Source: Thelephora terrestris (Eukaryota; Basidiomycota; Agaricomycetes; Thelephorales; Thelephoraceae). Taken from it: DNA of 64,000 nt. The stretch spans positions 1,302,001-1,366,000 of the forward strand of contig WIUZ02000009.1 in NCBI GenBank assembly GCA_015956445.1. The letters are read 5' to 3'. Below are positions 1-12,318 of the stretch, in pieces. The notes beneath the pieces were generated by a model, which saw nothing but the letters and a program-made list of their open reading frames with translations, was not told the DNA's origin and did not search any database. How positions within the stretch are numbered: position 1 is the first letter of the stretch; the number at the start of each line of letters is the position of its first letter. Both the position numbers and the translations under genes were made by a program.

Positions 1-471
1 AAGCCGAAGGCGGGAGTTGAGTCCGTCATCGCGGAAGAGGGGGATATCACCACTCCCAAACGAGTCACGAAGGAACTCCCTGCTTCTCCTGCAAAGCCTC
101 TCAAGGAGAAGCTTGGTTTGATGGTTCCCGAGTCCTCAAAGAACGGCTCAGCCCCCACTGCCGTGACAGACTGTACCTTGTCCCCCCTTCAGAAAGCGCT
201 CAAAGACGCCGAGGACGAGACGCTGATGGAACGTATGGCCAGACTGAAGATTGTGGGTGGGAACTACCAACCACCGAAGGACGTCGCGCCGCCAGCACAA
301 ACTGACGTGGATTCCGGGTTCGACGGTGAGACTGCGCCGAGTACTCCAAGATCGAGGGCCGGGAGGGGAAGTTTCAGCCTCACCTTGCACGCCGATGTCC
401 CGATGAGCGACGATGATGAATTCTTCCTCGATTGCGACTCCGCCTCGATATCCAATTTCGGTGGCTTGTGA
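1..471 (+). CDS. C-terminal part of an unknown protein (5' end outside window)
   Basis: The frame is open from base 1 and ends at the TGA at 469-471, giving about 156 residues of a longer protein. The visible part is Pro/Ser/Lys-rich and looks disordered. It has one short charged helical stretch (around ALKDAEDETLMERMARLKIV) and an acidic tail near MSDDDEFFLDC. I do not recognise the family. The frame is accepted because it is continuous from the window edge and has coding-like composition. Function unknown. Confidence 0.7.
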   Translation, partial: KPKAGVESVIAEEGDITTPKRVTKELPASPAKPLKEKLGLMVPESSKNGSAPTAVTDCTLSPLQKALKDAEDETLMERMARLKIVGGNYQPPKDVAPPAQTDVDSGFDGETAPSTPRSRAGRGSFSLTLHADVPMSDDDEFFLDCDSASISNFGGL

Positions 472-1152
472 ACTGTAGGCGACACTCACTACTCGTAGAT
501 CTTCGATACCCGTTCCCCAGTTTGTCCCATAGCTCTGTGTCTCCCTTGGCTCTCGGTTTTCTTGTCTCTCTTGCCTGTTTTCCCTTCTCGGCCTTGCTTT
601 CCTGTCGTTCTTGACTTATCCTTTCGTATTCGTCGTGTTGCGTCTGTATTCAACCGTTTGTAGTGTACATTAGTTGTTGATGTTCAGGCCTACCTGTGGT
701 TACCCTTGTCAGTGTTGTCCGGATTGTCCTTTGTACAATAGAATCCTGTTCACTCCCAGGTTCGAACTTGGCCCTCCCTGGTGCCTTCGCGTTCCGTCGG
801 ATTTGGTCAATCTGGACGGAAAATTCTGCCGCGATCATTCCGAGACGCCGGACGGACATGAGTCGCGCCCCCTCTCGAAATGGGTAATCTCAACGTGCTT
901 TCAACCTTCACCTGCATCCCCCACTTCCGTGAATCCACATCCCGACTTGTGCTCGGGATTCCACTTCTTTGCGTCCCGGGTTCTCTCCAAACCGTCACGG
1001 ATTCGTGGAGATCACTCTTAAACATCCGCTTACGAAGCCTCCTCGCTTGCGCCCCCCACACACGAGGACACGAACCGCGTACTTTGAGGCCCAGTGCTCT
1101 GTGGACCGCCGCTGCGTTGGGTTTCTTGCACTCTTTCAGGGTTTAGCCGACC
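472..1152. other. Intergenic region
   Basis: This 0.68 kb stretch separates two same-strand genes. It is pyrimidine-rich just after the first gene, as expected for 3' UTR and terminator sequence, and then leads into the 5' region of the SWR1 gene. A B-box-like GGTTCGAACTT occurs near 760, but no tRNA can be folded around it. Nothing else was recognised. Confidence 0.5.
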
Positions 1153-4100
1153 ATGAGTCCAACGAAGCGATCTGGCTGGCCCCGGGACTCTGCCTCCACA
1201 GCCTCGGCGCGGATTCCGGGAAAGTCGAAGAAGGGGCGGAAGGGTAAAGCCAAGGAACCAGCTTTGAGTCCCGAGGAGATGTTCGAAGCTCGGAAGGACG
1301 CTTTGATTCAGGAGAAAAGGGCGGAGGGCGGCGTGATTACGCAGAGGCATGAGAGTATGGTGAGTTACCCGACCTGGTTCGGTTTACTGGGGCTAACGGA
1401 ATGGGATCGCGCTATGCAGCTCCAAGAGATGTTTCATCTTAGGGAGCGTACGCTGTTATTGGACTATGACCCTGAGGTGGGTGTCGCCTCTTCAGCCTAT
1501 TATGACTTGGTTCAACGCCGCGAATTACAGGTTGCGCGAAACAACAAATCTGAAAACTTCCTCAAGGTGTGTCTTGCCACCAGCCGACGGGGTGGGACGT
1601 ATCCTCGAAGCTATGGTGATCTTACTTGTGCTTGGGATAGTACAAAGCGGAACATGACCTGATGATCATTTCCTCCGCAAACGAGGGTCTTTCGCGCAGG
1701 ACTCGAAAAGCCCACAACAAATTCTCTGAATTCATAAAGGGTTCAGAGACGTCGCAGCTCCAGCGCACACGCGCCACTCTTCCTGAACCGCCGCCTACCT
1801 CAACTACCCAAAGCAAGAGGAGAGGGAAACAGAAGGCTACTGCCGCAGAGTTGGAGTCTCTTGATGTGCCCGCTGCTAGTGTCATTTCTTCCCCTGTCCG
1901 ACGGAAAAGACGGAAGACTGCCACGAATTCTGTCCCCGACGATATCACTGATATAATCCCTCCTGCTCAACCTACGATCGACCCTTCCGAAAGCATACCT
2001 GCCCAGAGTCACGATCGAACTACTCGTTCATCTCGCCGTCGCCCTGGTGCATCCGAAACCGCGTCACTGGCCACTGCTAACTTGCCCCCTAAACCTAGGA
2101 AGGTCATTCTTCGGGTCACACCTCCTGAGGATGCACTCTGCCAGCTTCTCCAAAAGTCTTCAGAACCCTTCCCATCTTCATCCACCAGACTCGACGCTAA
2201 AACGGACGCCTCTGTTACCCAGCTACAGGCGCGCGCCAAAGCGGCCGCGGTCCTGGCTGAGAAACGAGCGGAACTCTGCAGGAACGGGCGGTACCTTCCC
2301 CTGGACCGTAATGGGGAGAGGAGACGGGAACCACCGGAGGAGCCCGAACGACGAGGCGACACGTGGGATGTGATCTTAAAAGCCGTTGAGGTAGCTTATA
2401 GACCCGAACCACTCTACCTTGCGGTCACGAAACGGATTTGTGAGGCTATCAAGGCTCGGGCAGAACTGAGCCTCTGCGGACAGGTTACTCAGGGACGAAT
2501 TGCGCGGGGAACAGGGAAAGCAAAAGGCTTGAAGAAGCAGAAGGACGATCCTGAGACTGCTCGGCGTAAGAGATTGGCGAAGGCAATCGCGGAATTGGTC
2601 ATTGATCATTGGAAGCGGGTGGTCCTGGTAAGTGCCTTCTACTTGTTGTAAGTAACTCGAGCCCATTTTTTTCAAGTACATTCGCGAGAAGCGGAAGGCG
2701 GAAGAAGAGGAAGAGGAAAGAAGGCGTGGACAGGAACATCTGGATGCCATTTTAGACCAGTCGAGACATATCCTCGAATCTCAGCATGTCAGTCTCTCGA
2801 GGGCTGCCGGGAAACCCGTCGCAGCAGCAAGCACTCGATCGCAATCGCGTCTTTCCGAAGGAGACTCAGATGGTGATTCAGGCGGAGAAGCTGGGGAAGA
2901 GGGACAAGGATTTGGGGAAGAGCCGGAAGCCTCTTCGGATGAGGACACCGAAGAGGACGAGGAGCGGACTATGGCTCTCCTTGATGTTTTCGGACCCTCC
3001 TCTCCCCCAGAAACGGTCGCCAATCAGGAGCGGCCCATGGTCGGTTCTCGGCATACTTCTCCAGACGACGTCGACCAGTTCCCTGCCACTCCTTCCTCCC
3101 CTGGTATCATGGATGTCGAGGGCTTGCTCCAGCTCGGCGAACCGATAGATGACGGGATTTTAATGGACCTCAACCCTCCAGACCCCATCAAAGGGCGTAT
3201 GGGATCTACATCCCCTCCTCCAGAATTTCCCCCAGAATCATCAGAGCCGGACCACCACGAACTAGATTATATGGTTGCCCGTCCCTCTACACCTGCAATG
3301 GAGGACGAGGTGGATGAAGAGGCTGTGATCCAAGACGACGGGATTGAGCACTACCTCCGGCCATACGCTGTTACCAAGGTGGATGGCTGGGACGCTGATC
3401 AGATCATCAAACCTTCCCCTCTCTTGCGTGGATCTCTGCGACCGTATCAGAGGGCAGGATTGGAGTGGCTTGCAAACCATCACACCCAATTGTTTAATTG
3501 TATTCTCTCAGACGAGATGGGTAAGAAATTACATCCGTCATGGGTGTTGATTCTAACGTGTACATATCGTCTTCAGGCCTCGGGAAGACTATCCAGACGA
3601 TTGCCCTGCTAGCTCACCTCGCCACTGATCGAGGGATATGGGGTCCGCATCTGATCATCGTTCCTACAAGCGTCATTCTAAACTGGGAAATGGAGTTCAA
3701 GAAGTTTCTCCCAGGGTTCAAGGTCCTCAGCTACTACGGCAGTCCCAAACGTCGAAAGGAGCTTCGGAGAGGGTGGAAGGACAAATATCACTTCAACGTC
3801 TGCATCACATCGTATGCCCTCGCTCTCAAGGACGCGGCGATCCTGAGGAGGAAGCAGTGGTACTATATGGTTTTGGACGAGGCCCATATGATCAAGAACT
3901 TCAAGAGTCAGCGATGGATGACTCTGGCGGTGATCAAGAGTTTCAGGAGGCTGCTTCTGACGGGGACTCCGCTACAGAATAATCTGACGGAGTTGTTTGC
4001 CTTGCTGCAGTTCATCATGTCTGGGATGGACTTCGCGGGATTCAAAGAGTTTGAGGGGTTGCTCTCGGGTAGGCGACGAAAGTTCCATTGCGTTGAGATG

Positions 4101-6090
4101 CTGACTGCTGTGCCCAGCCCCGCTGGAAAAGGCCGTCGAACTTGGTGAACACGAGAACGAGGAGAATCAAGAACGGGTCTCGAAGCTCCATCAGCTCCTC
4201 CGTCCATTCCTTCTTCGACGCTTGAAACGCGATGTCGAGAAGGATCTTCCGGGCAAGTACGAACACCTCGAATTATGCCCGTTATCCAAACGCCAGCGGT
4301 TCCTCTACGACGAATTCATGGCTCGAGCAGATACTCGCAAGGACCTCAGGTCTGGGAATTATCACCGGATCGCCAATATCCTGATGCAGCTCCGGAAAGT
4401 CTGTAATCACCCTGATTTGTTCGAGGTTCGCCCGATCGTCACGTCTTTTGCGATGAGCAAGTCGGCGATTGCGGATTACGAGATCAAGGAGCTCCTCATC
4501 CGGCGGATGCTCCTGACCACAGTTGATGACGACGGAGAGGTAAACCTCGATCTGCTGGGGTTGGTGTTTACCTATCGACAGGGTACTTCTGAGCTCGCCG
4601 CGCATCGAAGGAGGTCATTGGCCGAGGTCCTTGACTTCTCGAGTCGCTGCGAAGCACTGGGAGAAACGCCGCCGCGAGATGTTCGAACGTTCGAGGGATA
4701 CAAATGGTGGAGACAGTATCAACTTCGCCATGCCACCTGGATGCGCTGGAACCAAATGGGTTACGTGAACGGTCTGAAGTGTTCACAAGTCCCGGTGTAC
4801 AGTCAGGAGCTCCTTACTACGGTGGCGAAGATTCATAAGCCGATCTTACCCCTTTCCGAGATTAATCTGGGGGCAGTTTACTGGCAGACGAACGTGACTC
4901 TTCATTCCGCCGTAATGTCTTACACCGAACGCGCCAGATCAGTGGGATCACTCATCGAGAAGTTCGCGTTTGCGACCCCTGTTTCTGTTGCTATGGACAT
5001 GTCAACGCACGCGCTACGTGGATATGAAGATCAACTGAGGGCTGCTGCCACCCCCGGAATCGGCTTTGATGCGCCCTTACACCACACCAGCGTCAAGCTC
5101 CGGATCGCGTTCCCGGACCCTTCGCTACTCCAATACGATTGCGGAAAGCTCCAACGTCTGACTTACCTCCTTCGCGAGCGTAAAGCTGGCGGCCACAGGG
5201 TGCTGATATTCACTCAAATGACCAAGGTTCTCGACATCCTGGAGTTGTTCCTCAATTTCCACGGATACATCTACCTTCGGCTGGATGGTGCTACGAAGGT
5301 CGAAGACAGGCAATATATCACCGAAAGGTTCAATTCAGACCCGAAGGTGTTTTGTTTTATTGCATCTTCAAGGTCAGGAGGGGTTGGCATCAAGTATGTG
5401 TTTTGAAACCGGTTTAGTGTTGACGACAAATTGCTTACCACCGAACGCGGACGCAGCTTGACGGGGGCGGATACGGTTATCTTTTACGACAGTGATTTTA
5501 ATCCGCAGATGGATAAGCAGTGCGAGGACCGGTTAGACCCTCCCAATGTCAAATGTCTTATTCAAGGGTGGCCACGCTGACCGGTTCGGAACTTGCAGGG
5601 CGCATCGTATTGGCCAGATTCGTGACGTTCATATCTACCGGTTCATCTCCGAAGTGAGTATTCACTGCTGTGGCTCGTTTACCCTTCAGAGTCCGACGCT
5701 GATGTAATTCAATCTTTATTTTATTCCTGCGATAAGCACACCGTCGAGGAGGCATTGCTGAGGAAGGCGAATCAGAAGAGGTCACTTGACGAAATCGTGA
5801 TCCAGAAGGGAGAGTTCGACTGGCGTTCGCTGTTCAGCAACGAGCAAGAAATAGAGCGCGCACTTGAAGGGGTGGATGATGCGGATGACGCTCGTGCTGC
5901 TCAGTTAGCAACGAGAGAGGCGCGGGAGATGGAAGGGTTGGATGATTTGGACTTTGGATATGAGCCGCGTGCAAACCCCGAGCCTGAGGGGGAGCAAGGG
6001 GATGAGGGGGATGAGGGGGGGACTGCGCAGGATTATATGCTACGATTTGTTGAGTCGGATAGAGATTTCTTCAGCGAGTGGAAGATATGA
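1153..6090 (+). CDS. SWR1: SWR1-type chromatin-remodelling ATPase
   Basis: Catalytic subunit of the SWR1 complex, which in yeast exchanges H2A for H2A.Z in nucleosomes in the nucleus. Ten exons can be placed: 1153-1359, 1420-1476, 1531-1566, 1641-2628, 2677-3520, 3577-4068, 4118-5393, 5457-5531, 5599-5653 and 5737-6090, joined by GT-AG introns of 36-83 bp. The N-terminal half has a basic HSA-like helix ending LDAILDQSRHILESQ and an acidic linker. The Snf2 core follows: SDEMG-LGKT (Walker A split by the intron 3521-3576), DEAH box VLDEAHMIK, TGTPLQNN, then LMQLRKVCNHPDLFEVRP, which is distinctive for Swr1. The C-terminal lobe has SGGVGINLTGADTV and RAHRIGQ. The intron phases all restore conserved motifs. 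The ATG at 1153 is the first in frame. INO80 is the alternative, but the residues around the CNHPDLF block favour Swr1. Confidence 0.93.
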
Positions 6091-6311
6091 AACTGTTTTG
6101 CTTCTGTTTTATCCCCTCGGAGATGGCCGAACCAGTCCCAAGACAATGGCACAATCAGACAACTCGCCCACGTTCACAATACCGCCTCTTAGCCGGGGAA
6201 TGCTCTCCTATTCCTTGACCTTCAACCACCACCTTCCTTTCCCCCCAGTTGCCCTGCTTTCCACACTTTAACGACGCGTACGAAGCCGAGTGGCCGTGTA
6301 ATTCGACTACG
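6091..6311. promoter_or_regulatory. Short SWR1-PKA intergenic region
   Basis: Only about 220 bp separate the SWR1 stop from the chosen PKA start. It must hold the SWR1 terminator and the PKA promoter. It is CT-rich between 6200 and 6270. No clear TATA box was found. Confidence 0.4.
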
Positions 6312-7855
6312 ATGCTCAAGAAGATGACGCACAAGCTCACTCATTTCCACGCCGGTCAGAAGAGATCGAACCAGCTTGACCAGCCCCAGCTCCCAGCAGC
6401 GTTACCGTACTACACTGAACATCGCGCCTCAATTTCCACGCAGAGGACTTCGCTGAGCGAATGGAGCAAGCGTGAAGGCAGCATGGAATCCACTAGGTCA
6501 ACACTCGAAAGACGGCCCAAGGCCAACTACTCCATCGAAGACTTTGTCATTCATCGAACCCTCGGCACCGGTAGCTTCGGTCGCGTCCATCTCGGTAAGA
6601 TTCTCTTCACATATCGCGTCTGGACCGTCCAACAACTTACGTTCTGATGGGTAGCACAAAGCCGGCGGAACCTGCGGTTCTACGCGATCAAGGTGTTGAA
6701 CAAGGAAAAAGTTGTTCGCCTCAAGCAAGTCGACCACACAAATAGTGAACAGGGCATCCTGCTATCAATCTCACATCCTTTCATCATCAACCTTTGGGGC
6801 ACGTTCCAAGATGCGACCAATTTGTACATGATCATGGACTTCGTGCATGGAGGGGAACTTTTTACATTGTTGCGCAAGGCTCAGGGAGGGGTAAGTCACC
6901 CATCCCCGCAGTTGCGATATACTTGTATCGACCCTCGCCTTTCATCTTCTGTCAGAGGTTCCCGGACCCCGTGGCAAAGTTCTACGCCGCCGAAGTGGCT
7001 ATGGCTCTCAACTACCTCCACACACACGACATCGTATACCGAGACTTGAAGCCAGAAAACATACTCCTCGCAGATGATGGCCACATCAAGATCGCTGACT
7101 TTGGCTTTGCGAAGCACTGCGAGGGGACTACTTGGACGTTGTGTGGCACGCCTGACTATTTGGCTCCGGAGGTCAGTTTTTGCCTCCGATCACCTGCCAC
7201 ACCAAAACTCACGCCTTTGTGCTAACCTCAAACGTTCATGTCTATCTACACTCCGATCAATCTTCTGGCCATTCACCAATCATTCGCGTTCCCATCCATT
7301 GCCCTTGATCTCATTGTGGGTCACCCTGATAGGTTGTCAACCAATCGCGTTACAACAAGAGTGTCGACTGGTACGCGCTTGGTGTGTTGATCTTCGAAAT
7401 GCTCTTCGGGCAGCCACCATTTCACGAACCGGAGATCAGCCCCATGGCCTTGTACAACAAGATTTCCAAAGGGCCCAGTACCATTCAATGGCCGCCGTTC
7501 TTCAACCCGAGAGCCACCGACCTGATTCTGAAGCTGATGGAAACCGATCCTTCGAAGAGATACGGAAATATGAGGAATGGCGCCGGTGACGTCTTCGCCC
7601 ATCCCTGGTTTAAGGAAGTCGTGTGGCAGAACCTTCTGACGAAGAATATCTCGCCGCCGTATATTCCCAAGACGATATCCGATGGCGATGCTAGCGCGTA
7701 TGTTTCCATTTCGGAGCCCGCGTTCCATTGGTGCTGATTCAATCCGTTGCGACAGTTTCGAACGATATCCTGAGGACGAATGTTCATCCAAGTACGGACG
7801 GCCCGGGCTGGACCTCTTCGGCCATCTTTTCGAAGAATGGGATTATACGGCGTGA
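6312..7855 (+). CDS. cAMP-dependent protein kinase catalytic subunit
   Basis: AGC-family Ser/Thr kinase, the PKA catalytic subunit that phosphorylates targets when cAMP releases the regulatory subunit. Exons: 6312-6594, 6655-6890, 6956-7170, 7333-7697 and 7756-7855. Visible motifs: glycine loop [10 protein letters not shown], catalytic lysine in [29 protein letters not shown], the activation-loop [11 protein letters not shown] with the threonine that PDK1 phosphorylates in this family, and the AGC C-tail near the end. The DFG reads DFGFAK as in fungal PKA. The intron at 7171-7332 is longer (162 bp) than its neighbours. The start at 6312 is preferred, but an in-frame ATG at 6249 would add 21 residues. 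The N-terminal extension of about 75 residues is typical of fungal Tpk proteins. Confidence 0.92.
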
Positions 7856-8981
7856 GTTTTCTCACGTGTGGATCTTTGCGGCATTCCTTCGTTCGATGTT
7901 TCTTCTTGGGCCCGTCGCACCACCACCCCATTGTCGGTATAAAGTCATCTCATTTTAACAGTAATCTTGTCTCCCATTGTCAAGTCAACCCTCAAAATGT
8001 ACACCTTGATGCTGTGACACCCGACATATCATAATGTATTTTGTATCATATACCTGTCCTCACGACCGCCTCCTCCCCCACTCCCTCTCTCTCTGCCTGC
8101 CTATCGGACTTGAACACCCTGATTCCTCATCGTCCTCGGTTGCACATATATATACCACCGCCCCTCGCCATTTCTAGAGGTCTCATTTCCAAATTGTTGT
8201 TTGTTCTTTTCTTCTGTACATCTGTTTCTGTCGTTTGTGTGGTAGTTCTTGAATGAAATCAGAAACTATTACAATACTCAGGATGAGACCTGGAATATTC
8301 GCAGGAGATGGGGAGATCTCCTGCCATGGGGGGTATGTACAGACGATGCAGGGCGGTGGACGTCCGTCCGGAGAGAATCGAGTATGGGACAGAATTGACA
8401 AGGAATACGACAGAAGTTATAAGTTTAATGAGCGTGCGGGATGAGTATAATGTAGCAGTATCAGTAAGTGTGCGGGAACGACATGGGAGAAGACGAAAGA
8501 GGAAGCTGCAGGACAACGAAAGAAGCAGAACATCGAGAACAAGAGGAAGGAGAGTGACTGTAAGCCTCAACAAAGACACAGAGGGTGAAGGAAGATCATA
8601 ACGTCTATGAACAGGATTACGTTGCTGTTCGGCCACCGCAAAACAATTAACCGTCAGTGTAAGGTGGTGATCAGAAGAGGGAATGCTCACACAAAACGAA
8701 GCGAGACACTGCAATGACTAAGGAAAGCGGATGAGGAGAAAAAAAAACAGAGGCGGCGAGGGAGGAGGGTAACATGGGAGAATCGCCGACCGATCGTTCG
8801 AGTTATTAAAATTTAGGTTCGGTCGACGCTCTCCCGCTGCTACTCCTTTTCTGGCCGGACAATACAAATAACTGTGGCGGAGACGGGAGGGGTTGCGGGC
8901 GAGTTAAAACCGAGAGAGCTTTATAGCGTGTTTTCTTTGCGTGTTCTGGTGTTTTTCCCCACAAACCTCTTTTTTCTTCTC
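7856..8981. other. Convergent intergenic region
   Basis: About 1.1 kb lies between the PKA stop and the stop of the opposite-strand homeodomain-like gene. It must contain both 3' UTRs. ORFs of up to 151 codons occur on either strand, but they lack recognisable domains and have simple composition, so they are not called. Confidence 0.5.
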
Positions 8982-10477
8982 TCAATCCACTTCCATCTCT
9001 TCCGCATTTTCCCTCTCCTTCCCTTTCCGTTTGTCGTCCCGCCATTCGGCGAGGACTCGCAACGGGTTGTAGTCGGGTAAGGAGCTCCCCACCGGGATGT
9101 GGGCGCTGGTCAAACGCAAATGTGTGAACCGACCGGCGGAGACTTCGTTCAAGAACTGCTCGTTCCGTCGGGCGATGTTTTGGGTGCTCCCGGCGAGCTG
9201 CATTTGCCCGTGGATAGAGCTGAAAATCGCGTTTACTTCATCTAGCTTTGCGGCGATCTCGGTCACGAGAGCGGCTCGTTCGCTCGCGAGATCACGCTTA
9301 GGTTGTGTGGATGGTTCTGGATCTGACTCTTCTTGTGGGAGTGGGATGGGTGATTCAGGATGTGGTGAAGAAGGTGGAGGTTCGGATTGGGGAGGGGCGG
9401 TCGAGGTCGGAGGTAGGGATGTACGCGCTGACATGTCAGCATTGCTTTCTGGGACTAAGGGTTGGGTCGGTGGTGGGTCGACTCGAAGGGTTCTATGAGA
9501 GTCTATTGAAGACGACTTTCGGTGTCCATTTCGTCCCGTGGTGGGCGTAGGTTGGATGGTGGGTAGAGGAAGATGTGGAGGGCTTGAAAACGCGACCTGG
9601 ATGGCTTCGTGCAATCCCATCGAGGTATTCTGTTTTGGGGTCTCGGGTGGTGGCTGGAATTGGGTAGTTGCCACCGTGGGGGACACGGGTGGCTCAACTT
9701 TGACCGTACCGGGGGAGGGAGGTGACCATGCGGTGGAGTCGGCAGGAGGTTCGGGAGAGATGGAACTTCCGGGGGTTGGTAGCTGCGAACGCTCTTCTGC
9801 CATTGCAACGGGGTCCAGACGAGACTTGCCTTTGGATTGGCGTTCCTGGGCTTTGCACCACATGCGCACATGGACCGGTCTTGCATCGAGGCCTTCCGCC
9901 CAGTGATCATAAGGGAGATCGGATACGTCGCCCCTTTCTCGTCGGGCAAGATGATCAACATAGAGATGCTCAAGATCTCTCAATGCCTCTCTCGTGAGCG
10001 ACGGCCAGACTTGAGCATCAAGGATTGCAGGTCAGCGTGTGAATCTAAGATTTGAATGAAATGATTGACGGTGCGGATCGATGACTTACGAGTCTCGTGG
10101 CGAACATCCACCCACTTTGTATCGTTATCGGTTGGATCGAATGCAGATGTCGGAAACGGAAGAGAGGGGCGTCTCTTCTGTTCTTGTCGGGCGTGGTTAA
10201 ACCAGTTGATGATACGGATGTCGGTGACCTCGGTGTCTCCGAGTCCTTTGAGATGGGCGAGCATCTGTTCTCTCTCTCTTTTCTTGGGAGCTTTGTTTGT
10301 GCGCTGGAAATAATCTGCGACGGAGACGGGGAACTTTTAGTTACCCGCCGATTCGGGCTCAAAGGCGTGTGATGCGGGCTCACCTTTCATGAACGCCTTC
10401 GCTGCCGGAGAGAACCTGAATGATCGTTTCTTATCGGTTTTTGAAGGTCCAGCAGTTGGTTGCTGGTCTTTCCCCAT
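8982..10477 (-). CDS. Divergent homeodomain-like transcription factor
   Basis: Three exons on the minus strand. Exon 1 starts at ATG 10477, and exon 2 supplies most of the fold. The third exon runs to the stop at 8982 after an intron whose acceptor is CTCAAG; that choice keeps the frame open through ALRDLEHLYVDHLARRERG. Joined exons 1-2 give helix 1 (PAAKAFMKDYFQRTNKAP), a helix 2 region (KREREQMLAHLKGLGD) and helix 3 with INWFNHARQEQKRR, a homeodomain-like recognition helix followed by basic residues. The canonical WFxNxR reads WFNHAR, so the asparagine that contacts adenine is shifted or replaced. The remaining two thirds are Pro/Ser-rich with short acidic stretches, as in activation regions. 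It could be a homeodomain protein outside the mating-type class; no pheromone genes or second HD gene lie nearby. Confidence 0.6.
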
Positions 10478-10996
10478 GGCTGGAAGGCTGGTGGGTGGAA
10501 GGTTGAAGAGGGCCCTGAGGATTTTTAGTGTTCACTCATATTTATAGTCGAGGTACAGTGTCACACACTCTTCTGTCACTCTTGGCATTCTCTTTTGGCC
10601 AAGCAACCTCCCTGAGGGGGGGCTCCCATCTGTCACACTTAGGTAAGTATATCAAAAGAGGCTTTGACTAAAAAGGGGAAGCTGATGCTAAAAACTTTCA
10701 CTGCTGAGGCTGGAACTTTCATCTGTCTCTCCCACCGCAATGTGCTTGGAAGCTACCACCACGCCCTCAAAAACCCAGAAAACGAACGCCCAGTAACCAC
10801 GCGGAGACCCCAAGTTAGCCGAGGTCCGAGACGTGGAGAGAAAAAAAAAACAAATGATCGATTTCACATGTTAGAGGGGGTAGATTCCGCTCGATCTCCT
10901 CCGTCCCCCCTCCCCTTCGGATCCAGGTGTTATGGAGAGGTCAAACCCCTGTTCATCACCTCGATTTCGCCCCATCGCTAGACTAGAACTCGGCCG
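10478..10996. promoter_or_regulatory. Shared divergent promoter (homeodomain-like gene / carrier gene)
   Basis: The 519 bp between two start codons facing away from each other must hold both promoters. A TATAAATA on the minus strand at 10539-10546 lies about 60 bp upstream of the homeodomain-like ATG. No equally good TATA was found on the carrier side. Confidence 0.5.
10539..10546 (-). promoter_or_regulatory. TATA box of the homeodomain-like gene
   Basis: TATAAATA read on the minus strand, about 60 bp before the ATG at 10477. This is a usual distance for a short fungal 5' UTR. Confidence 0.45.
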
Positions 10997-12318
10997 ATGT
11001 CGTCTGAGAAGAAACCGGTTGGGTTTGCGACCCACTTGACGGCGGGCGGCATAGCGGGCGCCATGGAAGCTGTACGTACGCTCTCGCGGACATCTCCACT
11101 TTCTCCGAACGCGCGCACACCAGGTGGTCTGATTCGGTGCTTCGTTGTGCTCCTAGTTATGCTGCCAGCCTCTTGACACGATCAAAGTGCGAATGCAACT
11201 CTCGCGGTCGGGTAGCTTACCTGGGGTACGTCTTTGACCACACCCTTCCGTCGTGTCCGTTTAGCTAAGACGGGGATTACGTTTTTTTCTTGCTTCGCTC
11301 CTGTCCCTTCACTCGATGATGACAGACGAAACCACGAGGGTTTATCGCTACCGGAGTTCAGATCGTCCAACGAGAAACCCCTCTGGCGCTGTACAAGGGT
11401 CTCGGCGCCGTCCTTTCGGGAATCGTGCCCAAAATGTCTATTCGCTTCGCCAGTTTCGAAGCCTACAAGAACTTTTTGGCAGACGAGGAAACCGGGAAGA
11501 CTTCCGTGGGCAACATCTTCATCTGTACGTTTTTTGCATCTTCTCCCGTCACGTTTTCTGGCAGTTCGCCTTGATAAACTTTCACACCCATATCTGACGT
11601 CAAAAACAGCCGGGTTGGGCGCTGGGATCACGGAGGCCGTCGCTGTCGTATGTCCGATGGAGGTCGTGAAGATCCGGCTCCAGGCACAGATGCACTCCCT
11701 CGCGGATCCCCAGGAAGTCCCTCAATACCGAAACGCGGGACACGCAGTTTACAAGATAATTCGCGAGGAGGGATTCAAGGCTTTGTACCGTGGAGTTTCC
11801 TTGACGGCTCTCAGGCAAGCCACGAATCAAGGTGCCGTGTGCCCAAAGTGTATCTTGAATACCGTGTGGCTGACGGGATGATAGGCGTCAATTTCACCGC
11901 ATACCAGGAGCTCAAAAAGGTGGCGGCGACGCTTCAACCTGATGTCGAGCAACTGCCATCTTATCAGCACATGCTGATTGGGCTCATATCCGGCGCGATG
12001 GGTCCTTTCTCTAATGCTCCAATCGATACGATCAAGACTCGTAAGGAGCGCCATCAACCCCTCTCGACAGTACATGCTCACGTTACGACAGGTTTACAGA
12101 AATCTCCGGGTATACCTGGCCAGAGCGCATACCAAAGGATATCCGCGATCTCCCTCGACATGTGGCGCCAGGAAGGCTACCGAGCGTTCTACAAGGGAAT
12201 CACCCCCCGCGTGCTCCGCGTCGCTCCAGGACAGGCCGTCGTGTTTGCGGTGTACGAGCGAGTGAGCAGGCTCATGGAGAAATTGCAAAGCTCGCAAGGC
12301 GTGGAGTACTCTGAGTGA
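10997..12318 (+). CDS. SFC1: Mitochondrial succinate/fumarate carrier (Sfc1/Acr1 type)
   Basis: Six-helix mitochondrial carrier family protein. Sfc1 exchanges cytosolic succinate for mitochondrial fumarate and is needed for growth on C2 compounds in yeast. Exons: 10997-11071, 11157-11225, 11326-11524, 11610-11831, 11885-12040 and 12092-12318; every intron phase restores the conserved protein. Three carrier signatures are visible: QPLDTIKVRMQ, CPMEVVKIRLQAQ and APIDTIKTR. The stretches IVQRETPLALYKGLGAVLSG and GAGITEAVAVVCPMEVVKIRL match the Sfc1 subfamily rather than citrate or ADP/ATP carriers. The length of about 315 residues is normal. Its promoter is shared with the divergent gene upstream. 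Confidence 0.88.

Noticed and set aside
740-790. B-box-like GGTTCGAACTT suggesting a tRNA
   Set aside because: No anticodon arm, D arm or acceptor stem can be paired around it.
8259-8714. 151-codon minus-strand ORF downstream of the PKA gene
   Set aside because: Leu/Ser-rich low-complexity translation of a 3' UTR region; overlapping plus-strand ORFs of similar size.
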